64,000 nucleotides of DNA from Roridomyces roridus (GCA_029378245.1 JARKIF010000008.1:1-64000); one strand, 5' to 3'. Counted from the stretch's first letter, positions 10,477 to 21,875 are shown. Program-made: numbers and translations. Notes: generated by a model not told the origin, from the letters alone.

Positions 10477-11153
10477 ATGCACATTCCTGTGGCCAGCTAC
10501 ACCCTTGACGGTATGGCCCCGACTCTTCCCTTTCAGGTAGGCGACTGACTGGGCTGTTCTAGACCGATTCGACCCCAGCAGAATCCAAGCTTCTGAAGAA
10601 ATATCGTTGGAAAAATGCATATCTCCGAACCCTCCCGAACAACCCATTGTACTGAACACTCTCAAACGCTCTCTCGACACTGAACTTCACGATGCATCCT
10701 TCACCGAAGTCGAAAGACCCATGAAACGGGCACGCACTATACAGCCCGAGCTCGCATCTCCAACCCGGCTCGATGCCCCTCCTCCTTCTGCATCAGTGTC
10801 TTTCCCAACCCACAACACGACGACACAAGCGCAATTCTACGCGAACTCGAGCCCCTGCGAAAGGCAGGATGCCGATGAACTGAGCATACCCCCCTCACCC
10901 GTCATGGTCCCTGAGAAGCTTCCCCGGATTGACCTGAAGACCATGCATCTCAAACGCTCCAAAAGTTCTCTTGTGTATGTATTCGTCCTTCGAGTCATTC
11001 CTAGTATTCCTCATTCCATTTCATAGACTGAAGTCGGGCATCTCCGTTGCTGCTCTTCTCAGTGTTCCCCGTGCCACCGCTTGCACGTTTGTTCTCGGCG
11101 AGACCTACGATGGAAAAGTGTTTGGCTGCATGAATGGAAATATGCCAGAGTAG
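10477..11153 (+). CDS. Small basic, probably nuclear protein of unknown function
   Basis: Three exons. MHIPVASYTLD is followed by an intron (GTATGG to CTAG, about 10512-10562). The main exon (DRFDPSRIQASEEIS onwards) follows, then a second intron (about 10975-11026), and a last exon ending ...CMNGNMPE at TAG 11151-11153. The product is about 200 residues, Ser/Pro-rich, with basic clusters LKRSLD, MKRAR and MHLKRSKSS that look like nuclear-localisation signals. No domain was recognised. Both introns have canonical ends and keep the frame, so I consider it a real gene. Confidence 0.6.
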
Positions 11154-11338
11154 ATTTCAGGTCGTTCAAAGTGCTCATCGGCGTGTTTTCAAAGCAACCA
11201 ATGTATTCATAAGACGTATGTAAATCCAATTGACAGTGTCAGAAGAACGGTATCCGAAAGGAGAGCAAGGTTTTTTTTTTTCGCGCTTGAGTAAGGAGTA
11301 ATGATGGGGTAGCAAAACCAAGAAAATTGTGATGTCGC

Positions 11339-12500
11339 CTACAAACCGAGCGGTGCACCAGCAATGGGAGTGGCCGGCCCAGGACCTCCGACAGGAACGT
11401 CGCCCCAGGGCGCCACCCCAAAGTGGGCCTCGATCGTCGCAGCAGGCCAGGCCGAGTCGTCGTATCCAGGCAACTCGAACCCGGCAGGAGTCCCCGTATT
11501 CGACTTCCAAGTCCCATCCGTGATCAACAGGGCCCCCGAAGTACAGTTACAGCCCACGGTATAGACCTCAATCGCAGCCAGCAGCCCAGCGGGGGTGGGC
11601 ACGCCAGCCTGGTTCATCGTAAAGACGGCGAACACGGTCTCATTCGCAGGGTCGAGGGCGATGTTGTACGTCTGCGCAGTGTGGAAGTCCGTGCCAGACC
11701 CAATCAGGAAGCCATTAACGTAGAGCGTGTATGCATTGTCGGCCACAATGATAACGGTTGCGTTGGTGGATGGCCCCTGGTTGGGAGCAGGGCTGTATGT
11801 CCTGCGGAAGGCGCGGTTCCCCGCGGGCGCGTTCCCACCGGAGATTTCGCTCGTCCAAATCCAGTCCGCGTTGGTAAGCGACAGGACGGGCGGGTTGGAG
11901 GGAATGCCTATCTGACCCCAAGGGCTGACACCGTATGCGCCCTCTGCGATGGCTGGCGGCCAGCTGCTGTCGTCGAAGGTCAAGTCTTCGAAACCGCTGG
12001 GTACGCTGATCGAGTAGCGCCAGGTGGTATCTGAGACGATTTTACTGGTGGTACCGTCGTCGTAGGTGATCTCAATGGCGGCGAGGAGTCCGGCGGGGGT
12101 TGGGGTGGTGAGGGTATTGGTAGCTGTGACCGCAAATACATTGAGGCAAGAGTACAGAGGAACGCAGAAACGCTCTGCAAAGAGGAAGTCCTCCCCGCCG
12201 CCAACTGAGACGTTGTTGACATAGAGCGTGAAGGTATTGTCTGCCGTCATGATGATGTCCGCCTGAACAGGCGTTTTGCCGAGGGGTGCGACGAAATCTT
12301 TGCGGAAGGCGCGAGTGCCGACGGGGGCATTGCCGCCGGACACCTCGTTGGTCCAAATCCAGGTCGACGCATCGAAGTCGAGCGCTGAGATATGGGGGAA
12401 GACGGAGAACGCAGCAAAGGCGAGGGCGAGGAAAACTAGGAGCAGTAGTTGGTTAAATGAGTAGTTGAGATGGTACTGAACACTCACGCTTACGCACCAT
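11339..12500 (-). CDS. Secreted protein with two tandem beta-sandwich (rhamnosidase N-domain-like) repeats
   Basis: The start is ATG 12500. A 13-nt first exon (ATGGTGCGTAAGC) splices across an intron (about 12441-12487) to complete a signal peptide of the form MVRKLFLALAFAAFSVFPHI. The mature protein of about 345 residues holds two copies of one repeat. Each opens with WIWT.E.SGGNAP.G.RAFR, has a TLYVN strand and a TPAGLLAAIE strand, and closes with W..A...GVSPWG or W..A...GVAPWG. This layout resembles the jelly-roll domain at the N-terminus of alpha-L-rhamnosidases and other carbohydrate-binding sandwiches, without any catalytic domain. It may be a lectin-like wall or secreted protein. A consensus TATA box lies 45 bp upstream of the ATG. 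A decayed copy lies further upstream at 13070-13205. Confidence 0.8.
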
Positions 12501-12544
12501 GCTAGAGAAAGAGGTGTTGAATACGAAAGACTGGCATAACCGGC

Positions 12545-12552
12545 CTTTTATA
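12545..12552 (-). promoter_or_regulatory. TATA box of the secreted two-repeat protein gene
   Basis: TATAAAAG read on the minus strand, 45 bp upstream of ATG 12500. The perfect match and its position suggest a strong, inducible promoter. Confidence 0.6.
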
Positions 12553-13069
12553 CCCAAAGTGCTAGTCCATCACTGTAAGAAGAAAAAGACTGAAGAGACA
12601 AAGAAAATGATCTTGAAGACCGGAGGGAAGAGAAGAGCAAACGATGGAAGACGGATTGACGCCGACGAATGAATTCACAGTGGAGAGTGGAAGACAGCGT
12701 ATATGGTTTTGCTTTCACCAGAGTGCGAAACCGGCGCCTTGCCCGGACATTCGTTGGGTTCCAAGTTCAGGAGGCCTCAGAACTCAGGTCTTGAAAGACT
12801 GTTGTAATGGCGCGCAGTGTTGGTGAAGCTTTCGGAGCATCGAGCTGGGCGCTTGCAGCTTCTAAAGGATTGCCGACGTTGGAGGACCATTCACCAACTC
12901 CATTTTCCCGCTTCCCAGTCGGCGGAAAGAGGGAAAACGATGTAGTGAACAAGGAGAATAGGACGTGGTGCTTGGTCAAGAGACGCCAGCGTTGGACGCC
13001 TTGCGCAATAACGCGCTCCTATGATGCAATAGAACCCTCAATGGGATTCGCCACCGCCCAGCACCACGA
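12553..13069. other. Upstream non-coding DNA
   Basis: A 517 bp stretch between the TATA box of the secreted-protein gene and its relic copy. No gene, RNA or repeat was recognised. Confidence 0.4.
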
Positions 13070-13205
13070 ATTTTATTCCAAGGCGACACCCATAGGCGCC
13101 CTCGACCGTAGCAGCAAGAACCAATATTGGCCTGCGCAGTGCGCCAGTCCGTACCAGAGCCGCGACAAGGACGTCGTTGACGTAGAGTGTACGTCGAGGA
13201 CGACT
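13070..13205 (-). pseudogene. Decayed fragment of the rhamnosidase-N-like repeat
   Basis: The DNA matches two parts of the intact gene at 11339-12500. CTGCGCAGTG..AGTCCGT.CCAGA with GTAGAG.GT matches 11670-11740, the TLYVN and SGTD region. CCAAGG...GACACC.TA.GCGCCCTC matches about 11913-11945, the EGAYGVSPWG region. In the relic the two pieces lie only about 40 bp apart, so the middle of the repeat is deleted. Indels also split the frame: TLYVN, GSGTD and VSPWN fall in three different frames. No intact product is possible. Confidence 0.65.
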
Positions 13206-13665
13206 CGGAGTGCTGGTCCAAAAACTCCATCGACGTCGTTTTCATCGATTTACTTTGACCGGAAGGCTCGAGAGCGCTACAATGAAAAGTTCGCAGTGGT
13301 TGAGTTCAAAGTTAACCCTCGAATCTGATGCATGCTGTCAATCAATCAATGCTCATTCGCTACAGTCTGGACCAGAGGGATTTCAAGAGATTTCATTCAA
13401 AGAACTATTCTACTATATTCAAGACATGGTGGGGTGTGAAGAGAAGTGTCGCGCGGTGCCTTGTCGGTGTAAGGTATGCCTCGAATCGAGATGGCAGAAC
13501 GAATCCTGGTGGATGACGGACAACAGACACCCTAACCAACCCTGCCCAGCAAAGACACTCCCCGAGTAGTGGCGCGTCCGTCCCCGTGGCCGGCATCTTG
13601 CTGAACTTGTTGACGAGTTGGTATATCGTGTCGAAGCGGCTGTCGTCGTAGTGGAATCGCTCACT
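13206..13665. other. Intergenic between relic and repeat array
   Basis: A minus-strand open stretch continues from here into the array, but no conserved protein was recognised. I cannot support a gene. Confidence 0.35.
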
Positions 13666-14150
13666 GGCGAGGCAAGTGCGTAGAGGGGACGCCGGGGCGA
13701 CTGGTATCGAGATAATCTGGACCCAAGTCTGTCCGTCCCAACTGCGCCCATCCATCTCGCACGCAGCGGTGTGCACCAGATCGCTCACGCTTTGAATCCC
13801 ATCTTGGCGAACCCATGAGCCGACGGTGAAAGGCGAGAGACCGAGAGGTGGCCATGAACTTGAGTGAAAGCCAGCGAGGCAAGGACGCAGTGAAGACGCC
13901 GGGGCGACGGGGTTCGAACGACCAAGTCTTTCCGTCGACACTGGGTCCATCCATCTCGCACGCAGCGGCACTATGTTGTTGGCGTGTTGAATCTCGGACC
14001 TCAGGTGGAGAAAGGGAGGCTGGAGATCGAGTTGGCGTTGGACGAGGCGAAACCAGCGAGGCAAGGGCACAGCGAAGACGCCGGGGCGACAACGGTCAAG
14101 GTGCCGAGTCTATCCGTCAACACCGAGCCCATCCATCTCGCACGCAGCGA
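13666..14150. repeat. Tandem repeat array 1: three units spaced 182-207 bp
   Basis: A core of about 100 bp recurs at 13666-13768, 13873-13968 and 14055-14150. On the plus strand each core begins GCGAGGCAAG, contains GACGCCGGGGCGAC and ends ATCTCGCACGCAGCG. The cores are well conserved while the spacers differ in length. On the minus strand the core can be read as AACEMDG...DG.TW followed by VAPAS.L.(T/P)CLA. Splice-like signals flank it, so it may be a repeated exon, but no unit order gives a complete protein I can defend. Confidence 0.7.
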
Positions 14151-14390
14151 TACCGGTGTCTTGAAGCTACTCGAATCTGCATTGACGAGCCGAGGAAGGG
14201 AGGTAACGCGCGTGAGAGGTGAAGAGCGGATAGACGGAGGTAGTTTTCATGGATGGGGTGTCGCGTCGAGGAGAGCACAGCGAGTCGTGGAGGGGGTGAC
14301 GCGGAGGAACTGAAAGTGGGTGAGACACAGTTGGAGTAGCAACGGCAAGAGAACATACCAGTCATACATGAGAAGAATGGGTCCTCGCCA

Positions 14391-14860
14391 ATGTGTGCCT
14401 AGTAGAGGGGGCGACAACAGCACTGAATGACCGAGTTAGCTGGGACGACAAACAACTGAGCGATACTGACAAGGCGAGGTGGGGAAGAGCGGATAAGGGC
14501 AGCCGATGCACACGTCTAGTAGAGGGGGCGACGGTGACACTGAAAGAGTGGGTTAGCTCTGGTTGGACGAAGAGAAAGTGAAACTTACAAGGCGAGAAAG
14601 GGAAGAGCGGGCCAATGCACACGTCTAGTAGAGGGGGCGACGGTAGCACTGAAGGAATGAGTTAGCTCTGGTGCGACGAGGTGAAAGTGAAACTTACGAG
14701 GCGGGAGCCAGTGCGCGCGCGCGTCTAGTAGGGGGCGACGGCGACACTGAGCGAGTGAGTTAGCTCTAGCGAAGCAAGAGTTAAGCAAGACTCACAAGGC
14801 GAGGCAATGAGTAGCGAGCAAGTCAAGCCATTGTGCGCCTAGCATGGGGGGCGACGACAA
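14391..14860 (-). repeat. Tandem repeat array 2: five 100-117 bp units resembling mini-exon plus intron
   Basis: Anchors AGTAGAGGGGGCGAC or close variants occur at 14401, 14518, 14627, 14727 and 14841. Read on the minus strand, each unit is a 49-69 nt exon-like block starting TG(T/C)..CGTCGCCCCC. An intron-like block of about 50 nt follows, with a GTAAGT/GTCAGT/GTGAGT donor, an (A)GCTAAC or ACTAAC branch site and a CAG acceptor. Two blocks (60 and 69 nt) keep phase and encode VTVAPSTRRVH-like peptides. Two others carry an in-frame stop, one caused by a 2 bp deletion. The repeat is therefore real but its coding status is doubtful. Confidence 0.7.
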
Positions 14861-15446
14861 CACTGGGTAAGAGAGTTAGTTGGAGCGGGAAGGGATGCTA
14901 TGTACTACTCACAAGGCGAGACAGCGAGGAGCGACTTTGGACAAACGGGGCGGGGAACCCAAGAGAGAAGATGGTGGTAAGAGACAGAGCTCTCCCGCTT
15001 TTTATGGAGGACTCGATCCATTTGCGTGTGTTGGCAGAGGAATGGAGAGAAATCCGGTCCGCCCCGCAAGAATAGAGGCATCGGGAGGTATCGGAGGCAC
15101 ATTAGACGCGATACGACGCGTATTCGAGTGGTTCATTCTGCCTCGGGGTGAGTGGACGAAGAGAAGCAAGTTCGCCGCGGCGAGTGATGGGAGATCAAAC
15201 TGGCTCTCGAGTGAACCACCAACTCGTAATTGGATCAAAATTGCTACCTCTCCGGACTCGGAATTCACGACCTCACTCGTACCACTCAAGAGTTGACCGC
15301 TCTTTACATCTCCGCTGCTGCAACACTGAGACTCCATGACGCACTACCGAGACATAGGAGAAATACATCCGCGGCTCCTAATCTTGTCTCAGGCGAACCT
15401 ATAAATTTTGACCCCTTGGACACCCTCTTGCTATCTGACCACCAAC
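14861..15446. other. Intergenic and promoter of the RING gene
   Basis: A 586 bp stretch after the last repeat unit. A TATA-like TATAAAT lies at 15400-15406, 41 bp before the ATG of the next gene. Nothing else was recognised. Confidence 0.4.
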
Positions 15447-16273
15447 ATGGCCACTACCAACGCAACCTCCTCCTCGACCGACTTTGCCATCAAATACTGC
15501 TCCCTCTGCGACGCCTACTTCTACTCGATGGACATGCTTAAGGCGCACATCCAGAGCTCGAGCAAGCATCCCAAGTGTTCAGACTGCAATATGAGGTTCC
15601 TCAACGGGAACTCGCGGAGAAACGTACGCTCTCCCTCTGTCCTTTATCTCCGTCTCATGATATATTAGCACTACGTTCTCTCTCCCCGACACAACTTTTG
15701 CCGTATCTGCGACTCTCACTTCAAAACCGCTGCCGGAGTGCGTATCGTGAGTGCCTGTCTTTTCCCCCTAAGTAATTGAAACTGACTCTTTCATAGCACC
15801 TTGAACACGCTCACGACGATACCGACGACGAGGATGACGCAAGCCGGCCAGCGGGATGGGAAGACCGCCTTGCCCTGGCGCAAGAAGCGTCCGCGCTCAA
15901 AGAAGCAGAGATACCCATCCCGCAAGAAGATCTTGTGCACAAGGAGCCCGTAAAAAAGAATGTATGTTACCTGGTCCCAGCCTATGCCATCAACTCACAA
16001 TAGATCCAGAAGCTCCAAAAGAGCAGCGGCGTCTTGAGGCCAACGTGCCCCATCTGCCTCTCCGCGCGCAAGAAGATGTCTGCGACGCGATGCGGGCATG
16101 TATTCTGTCATTCGTGAGTTAATCTGCTCTTGCTCTGTTACTTGGTCGTTGACCCGCCATTCAGCTGTATTTCGCATGTCTTGACAGAGACCAAGGCCTG
16201 CCCGAACTGCCGGCAAGAGGCTCTCGTCGGCCAGTTGCGCACTCTGGACCTCTGTACTTACTCAAGCGTCTAG
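15447..16273 (+). CDS. C2H2 plus RING-finger protein (putative E3 ubiquitin ligase)
   Basis: Product of about 190 residues over six exons with 45-60 nt introns. The N-terminal half has zinc-finger-like Cys/His pairs: CSLC...H....SKH, CSDCNMRF and CRICDSHF...H. An acidic spacer DDTDDEDD follows. The C-terminal half is a C3HC4 RING: CPICLSARKK, then CGHVFCHSC completed across an intron, then ACPNCRQ. Stop TAG is 16271-16273. A RING of this type normally recruits an E2 enzyme; the substrate is unknown. It converges on the transporter gene, stops 79 bp apart. Confidence 0.8.
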
Positions 16274-16351
16274 TTCCTCACTGTATTTCCTCCACTGTAT
16301 TTCATAGCTCCAACGATGTATAGTTTCATACTACATTATATATATCTAAGA

Positions 16352-18211
16352 TTATAAGGCATTAGATGCGCAGGTGAACACCGAGCCCACTGCGGCGGCG
16401 TGATAGCTGTCGATGATAGATTGTATAGACGTCTGAGCCAGCCGTCAGCAAAACGCGCGGAGGAAGCGGTAAAAACGCACGTGTGTGCCTCCCACGAGCA
16501 TGAAGAAGCCGAAAACGATAAAGAAGTAATTGAGCAGCGTTTCCAAGCTGCGCCATGGTCCGTCCCATCTGACGTTCGAAGGGTACAACAGGAGATACGC
16601 CATTCCCCAGTAGATGAAACCGAACCACCCGTCTACCCAAAAATGTTATTATATAGGCAATGGGCTCAATGGGTCGACGTACCAAACAATGAACTCATCA
16701 AAGAGAGCATATCAGAGAAGAAGGGGATGACCTCCGCGATGATGAACGCGAACACCCAGGTGACGCCGATAATCCCGGCCCAAGAAGCCCATCCGATCAG
16801 CGAGTTCGAGTGTTTATGCTCCGAGTCTTTGAAGATACGGAAGAAGATGAAACGCGCCGTCACCGACTACGCAGAGATTAATGGAATAGAATCACAACAG
16901 GAGCGGAGACTCAACGGAGTATAGTGAGCCGAGGTAGACAATGGTTGGAATGGCAAAAGAGAAGGCGATCTTTTTGTAGGGATCTTGCAGCGATCCAAAG
17001 GCAGGTGCAGTCATGTATTGGTTGCCGACTGTGCAATTGAGAATGGTGAGATGCGGATAGCAGAAAAAACGAACCGTAGTGGTACATTATGCTTCCACTT
17101 TGAACTAGTCAACACAGGGATCAAGGTGGAGCACAGCTGACGTACCAAAGGGTGAAAACAACGACCTCACAAATGGTCACAGCCCAGAGGGCTGATTGTT
17201 TTGTCAGTCAATGGTAAGAACGGAGGTAGCGGACATACCCTTTGGGAAGTCCTTTGGCTCTTTCATTTCAGCAATGAACGAAGGGATCGTAATCTGCCCA
17301 ATCAGAGTGTAGCTGATGTTGAGGAAAGCGCTCATTCCTGGGAATTCCAAGTTAGTCCAACTGGAAGAACAACTGTAGAGACATACCGCTAACAAATCCC
17401 AAGTTTGCTGCAACCGGGAAGCTGGTTACAAGCGGGGGCTCGCCAGCAACGAAACCAAACGGCTCATCCTGGATGCCAGAGAAGATGATGGCCAAGAGCA
17501 CGGCGATCCCCATTGTGACGGCACTGAAGGTGCCCAGTCCACTCAGCTGGTTGAGCGTCCGCGGAAGACTGACAATGAAGCATATAACAGCAGCTATCGC
17601 GCTGAGAGGGGTCAGTGAAATGATATGATGCGAGGGTCCAATCCTACCTGAATCCTATCGTACACACGGCGGAGTTGCTTAATGTATTTAATAATTTAGC
17701 GCCAACCAAGCAATGAAGTGCTGAGTGTGAATCAACAAGGGAATCTCTTTACCAAATGAGGAAAACGAACCTTGGATGAATGTGTTGTTCAGGATGAACA
17801 TTACAGCAGTCGCGTTGTATGCCCATTGCGATCCTCCGAATATCAAACGTCCAATATCACACACGTCGCGCACTTCAGGGTGCTTCATGCAGAACTTCCA
17901 AACAATCAGAGAAGTGTACTGGACGGAAGCGGCGACGGCGAGAGTCGTGAGGATCCCTGGCACCAAGCCAAGGACAGAGTAGGACCTAATACGGTTGAGG
18001 AAATGGAAACTGAGGGAGTAATCACGCACCATGGGAAGGAGAGAATAGCAAGGCAGATGTATTCGGAGAACAACAAAGCGGCGGTCTTTTGCCAGGAGCA
18101 TGTACGAAACTGAATTTCATGGCTGCTCTCCTTGGCAATTTGGCCGGAGATGGTGCTCTCGATAGACGATTCCTCGTCAAGGTGGTCCTTTTTTGAATCC
18201 GTATATTCCAT
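16352..18211 (-). CDS. Amino-acid transporter, AAAP (Aa_trans) family
   Basis: A multi-exon gene encoding a polytopic membrane protein with a hydrophilic acidic N-terminus (MEYTDSKKDHLDEESSIEST). About ten to eleven hydrophobic helices follow, for example LGLVPGILTTLAVAASVQYTS, NLGFVSGMSAFLNISYTLIG, ASWAGIIGVTWVFAFIIAEVIP and FGFIYWGMAYLLLYPSNV. The segments PSFIAEMKEPKDFPKAL and YHYVGNQYMTAPA are typical of fungal neutral amino-acid permeases of the Neurospora Mtr type. The last exon ends TCASNAL at 16352-16354. It should import amino acids with protons across the plasma or vacuolar membrane. It lies in tandem behind the RBR ligase, with a 396 bp promoter gap. Confidence 0.85.
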
Positions 18212-18607
18212 GGGCGTCGAGGGAAGGTGAAGAGGAGTGCGTCACTCGAAAGCTTCCGGAAAGTGAACGGTGCCGAGAAGGTCGCCCCAAATAGCAGTCG
18301 TGTGAGGACACGAGGACGTGGGGGAAAACAGAGGACAGTTGGAAGCTCCTGAACCACACGCAATTTGTCTGCATTTCAATTGGCAATCTTGCGCTTTTTG
18401 ATGAGGAATTACGCCATCGTCGGCAAAAGAGTTGTCGGAGCGGTACCACGCGGAAGCATGCCTGACGCAACGTACGGTGCAGAGGGAGTTGACAGGAACG
18501 CGACAAAACGCGTATCAGCGGGCGCCAGTCAACAATTCAAGTTCAAGCAGGTTATAGAGCAGGTTCAAGGTGCCGGCATCAGCAACAGTTTAATCAGTCG
18601 GCAATCA
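18212..18607. promoter_or_regulatory. Promoter region of the amino-acid transporter
   Basis: A 396 bp gap between the transporter start (18211, minus strand) and the stop of the upstream RBR gene. No TATA box or repeat was identified with confidence. Confidence 0.35.
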
Positions 18608-21600
18608 CTACATCATGATACATATTCGATCTCTCCTTCGAGCCGCCTCTGCCTCTTGCCGTCGTCGCTCAATCTCAGCCAATTCCTGCCGACGCGCATC
18701 TTCTTGTCTCCGCCGTTGCTCCAGCTGCAGCCTTTCCTGGATCATTAGACGCTGTCGCGCCTGCGCAAGTCGAATAGCTTCCCGCTGGCGTTCAATCATC
18801 TCAGCGTCCGGGATCACAGCTTGTCCAAATCCATATCCTCTGGGCGCTTGAGGCACTCCCGCCGGAGCAAGCCGGTTCTGAGGAGCGAGTCCTCCTTGCC
18901 AACGAACTTGAGGCACCTCCGCCGCGTGAAAAACCCTGGCCGGAACAGGTCGAGGCTCTTCCGCAGGAACATCGAAAGCTCCTCCATGAGCTTCTGCGAG
19001 ATGCCCGTAGATCTGCCCTTCCCCAAAAATGCGAACACAAATCCAACAAATATGCGCCCCGCATTTGCACGTCATGTGATTGCATCCCTCGGTCTTTTCA
19101 ATCCAGACCGCGCACGCGGGGCAACGCTTCACCCCATTGTCTCGCGCCCATTCATCGTTTCGGCGCTCCTGTTCTCCAGGATCATGCTGCAGTCGGCTCT
19201 CCTCGCAAGACATTCCATCATGCCCCTCCTCGTCGCAAGAAGAACAGACGGACAAGAAGCAAGAAGGGCAGGTGAGTGCCGTCGCATGGGTATTCGTTCG
19301 ATAAACTTGTGTACAATCTGGAGTTTTGCAATATTTGAGTTCCTGTGGGTGCCGCTCAATGTAGCGGAGGAACGAGGTTTTGAGCAGCGCATGAAGCTGG
19401 GGAATGGGCAAAAACTTTTCGAACGTGGGTATGGGTATGAGAACCTCGCAATGAGCTGCGTCTCCGAGGCAAACCAACGGAAAGCTATCGGCGGTGGAGA
19501 GATAGTGACGAAGACAAGACATACAATACGTATGATCACATCCCAAGGTGACTGGATGCGAGATTTCGTCGTAGCAGATTGGGCAGGCTTGATCCGTATT
19601 ATTATTCTGGATTGGCGTCTCTTCCAAAGACTCGTCGATCAACTTGGTCAGAAGATGCCGCGCTTCTTCGCCACCTCGAACGACTATCTTGGCTCGAGGT
19701 AGGACGGTCAATGAGGCGTTATCCTCGCCCAAAGTTTCCTGCAGCATTGCCAGTCCTCGTTGAAGGAAGAATCGCACAGATTGTTGCTTCAAGAATACGG
19801 AAAACTCCAAAGAATCAAGGCGACCGACCTCGGCCTTGACGACCTGGCGAGCACGGTCGAGATTGGAGTCGCCATGAAGTTTGACAACACAAAGCTTCCA
19901 GTCGGCTCTCGCGTACACGCCGGTGCTATCGAAAACGGAGGCGAGAAAGCGGCTGCCGGTAGCACTTTTGAAGGATCGGTGCCAGTAAGTCGACTCGAGC
20001 ATTTCCCCCGCCGCCACATTCTCGACGCGGACTTTCAGCGACCCTACTGCCTTCTTGTCCTCTCCCAAAACTTTAATCTGCATCCTCCCGGCGTTCTGGA
20101 TTGGGAAAACACGGATATATGCAGTCTTGTCGCCGGCATCCTCTGCAAAGGAGTCCCAAACCCGTTTCTGTGCCTGATACTGTTGGAGCGGGATAGAAAG
20201 GACATATTGCAGCGGATCGGGGAGTCGGAGACGCATGGTACAGTTTCCGAGATAAGGAAGACGTTTACCAGCAAACAAATTCTCGATCCGCTTCGCCAAC
20301 TCCCAGCTGTCGAAGCGCGCTCGCACCGTTATGTTCCCATCGACGTCGTCGCGTGTAACGTCGAATGCTTTCAATCCTCCCCCTGCTTCGGCTGCAATAA
20401 CCTGTCTGACGGAGTGAAGACCAGTTTCAACGTCGTATGAGATGGGTTTGAGGAATTTGAGCACCCCAGAGCCGGTGAAATCTCCGACGACGGCTGGAGA
20501 GACACCCGTAGGGAGCCCGGTGATCTTGACTGCACGCTGCCAGTCGGGGCCCCGAATGAATCCAGGTGGTGGTTGATTCATTTCTACACGAACCCGCCTT
20601 CCGGCGCACATTGTGCCAGTCAAGACTTTGGCTTTGGCTCTGGCAGTGCCCTCCGAGTCGAACGTGGCTATCACGCTCGTAGAAGGTGCACGCCAAGACA
20701 GAGTCAGAGTGTCAGAGTTGCGCGCCGAATTGCCCATACGACCGCGCATAGTGCTTTCCGCTACCTCAAAATGCAGCCGCTCTTGCTTGAATTCGATGTC
20801 CTCTAGACCAATCGCGATGGCACCCCCAGCCTCGGACGCAGTGATCACGGAAGCCTCCAAATGAGTGCCATCGGATGAAGGCCTGGTTCCTTCGAGGAAA
20901 AGCTGCGTTGGATCGACACCCTGTTGGGTAAAGAGTGCTTTGATTTCGTGGGCGGCTGCATCTCGAGGAAGATTCTTGATTTGAATGCGGCACACTTCAA
21001 AACCGGGGATGATGTCTTGGATGGCGATGCCTGCGCCGAATGTTACGAGACTGGAGCCCAGGATGAGATGTTGAAGAGTGTGAGCGGCCTCCCTGCGCGT
21101 AATATCCGCCCTGCGTGCTTGCAGCTCGAGGTGGCGAGCACGTTCCGTAGCTTCCTGCTCGGCCTGCCGCGCGACCCTCTGCCTCTCTATCTCGGCACGT
21201 CGAGCAGCATCGCGCGCGGCTTGTTCTGCCGCCTGGGTGGCTGCGTGTTCTCTCCGTAGTCGTTCGGCTTCACGGACCTGATGACTCGTTCATACCATGA
21301 CTCGTTTCAAGAATGGATGGCATACATACCTCGGGATCGTGCCCAAACCAGCACTTGTCTCCCTTGGGGCATTCTCCGTCTCTCCAGGCTCGACAAGGGA
21401 TTTCACCCCGTTCGGGACGAGGACGTCTTTGTGAATTGGATGGTCCTTGGACCGCAGTTAGCGTAGCTGGGGTGGAGACGGCTTCTTGAGTCTGAGGCGA
21501 TCTGGGCTGTACCTGTACAGAGCAGATAAGGATTTACACAGGAGTCTAACCTCGAGTCGGACGCACTTGATGGGAGAATTTACATCTGTCGCCGTAGCTG

Positions 21601-21647
21601 CAACGCCCTTGTCGATAGAGCTTGCAAATTCGACCTGAATTGGACAT
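18608..21647 (-). CDS. RBR E3 ubiquitin ligase with CCCH zinc fingers and CaaX-like end
   Basis: The start is ATG 21647, opening directly into a CCCH finger (CKLYRQGRCSYGDRCKFSH). A second CCCH finger follows (CRAWRDGECPKGDKCWFGH), then a long Arg/Glu/Ala coiled coil (REAERLRREHAATQ...). A middle region of about 450 residues includes RNA-recognition-like strands (CRIQIKNLPRDAAAHEIKALF). The C-terminal third is a full RING-between-RING module: RING1 CPICYDEI...CDHTYCMSC, an IBR with CPSCFLSVCSSC, and RING2 CPACAVWIEKTEGCNHMTC. The Cys of GCNHM corresponds to the catalytic Cys that carries ubiquitin in parkin-type ligases. A second coiled coil (QRRRQEDARRQELAEIERRR) ends in CIMM, which fits a CaaX prenylation box. 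Total is about 1,000 residues. The CCCH fingers suggest RNA binding. Confidence 0.88.
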
Positions 21648-21863
21648 GGTGGTACAGAGAAGAAGCAGGTCACTAGCTCTCAGAAAGGCGCCAAAGAAGC
21701 CTTGACTGCTTTGAGGGAACAATAGGCGCCGGAACGTGCATTAGCCTTTGTAATGAGCTCGCAATGAAAGGGAATTGGCGCTTGGTGGCATGCTGGATTA
21801 CGTCAAAAGCCAAACGCGTGGACCACGCGTCGAAATTGAACGAGAAACCAAAAGACGTCACGC

Positions 21864-21875
21864 GTCACGTGTGAC
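21864..21875 (+). promoter_or_regulatory. GTCACGTGTGAC E-box-type motif, divergent promoter
   Basis: Identical to 5252-5263. It lies in the 261 bp gap between the RBR ligase start (21647, minus) and the Utp8-like start (21909, plus), 34 bp before the latter. Confidence 0.45.

Noticed and set aside
13905..13917. GGTTCGAAC resembling a tRNA T-loop
   Set aside because: It is one unit of the repeat array; no matching A box or stems.
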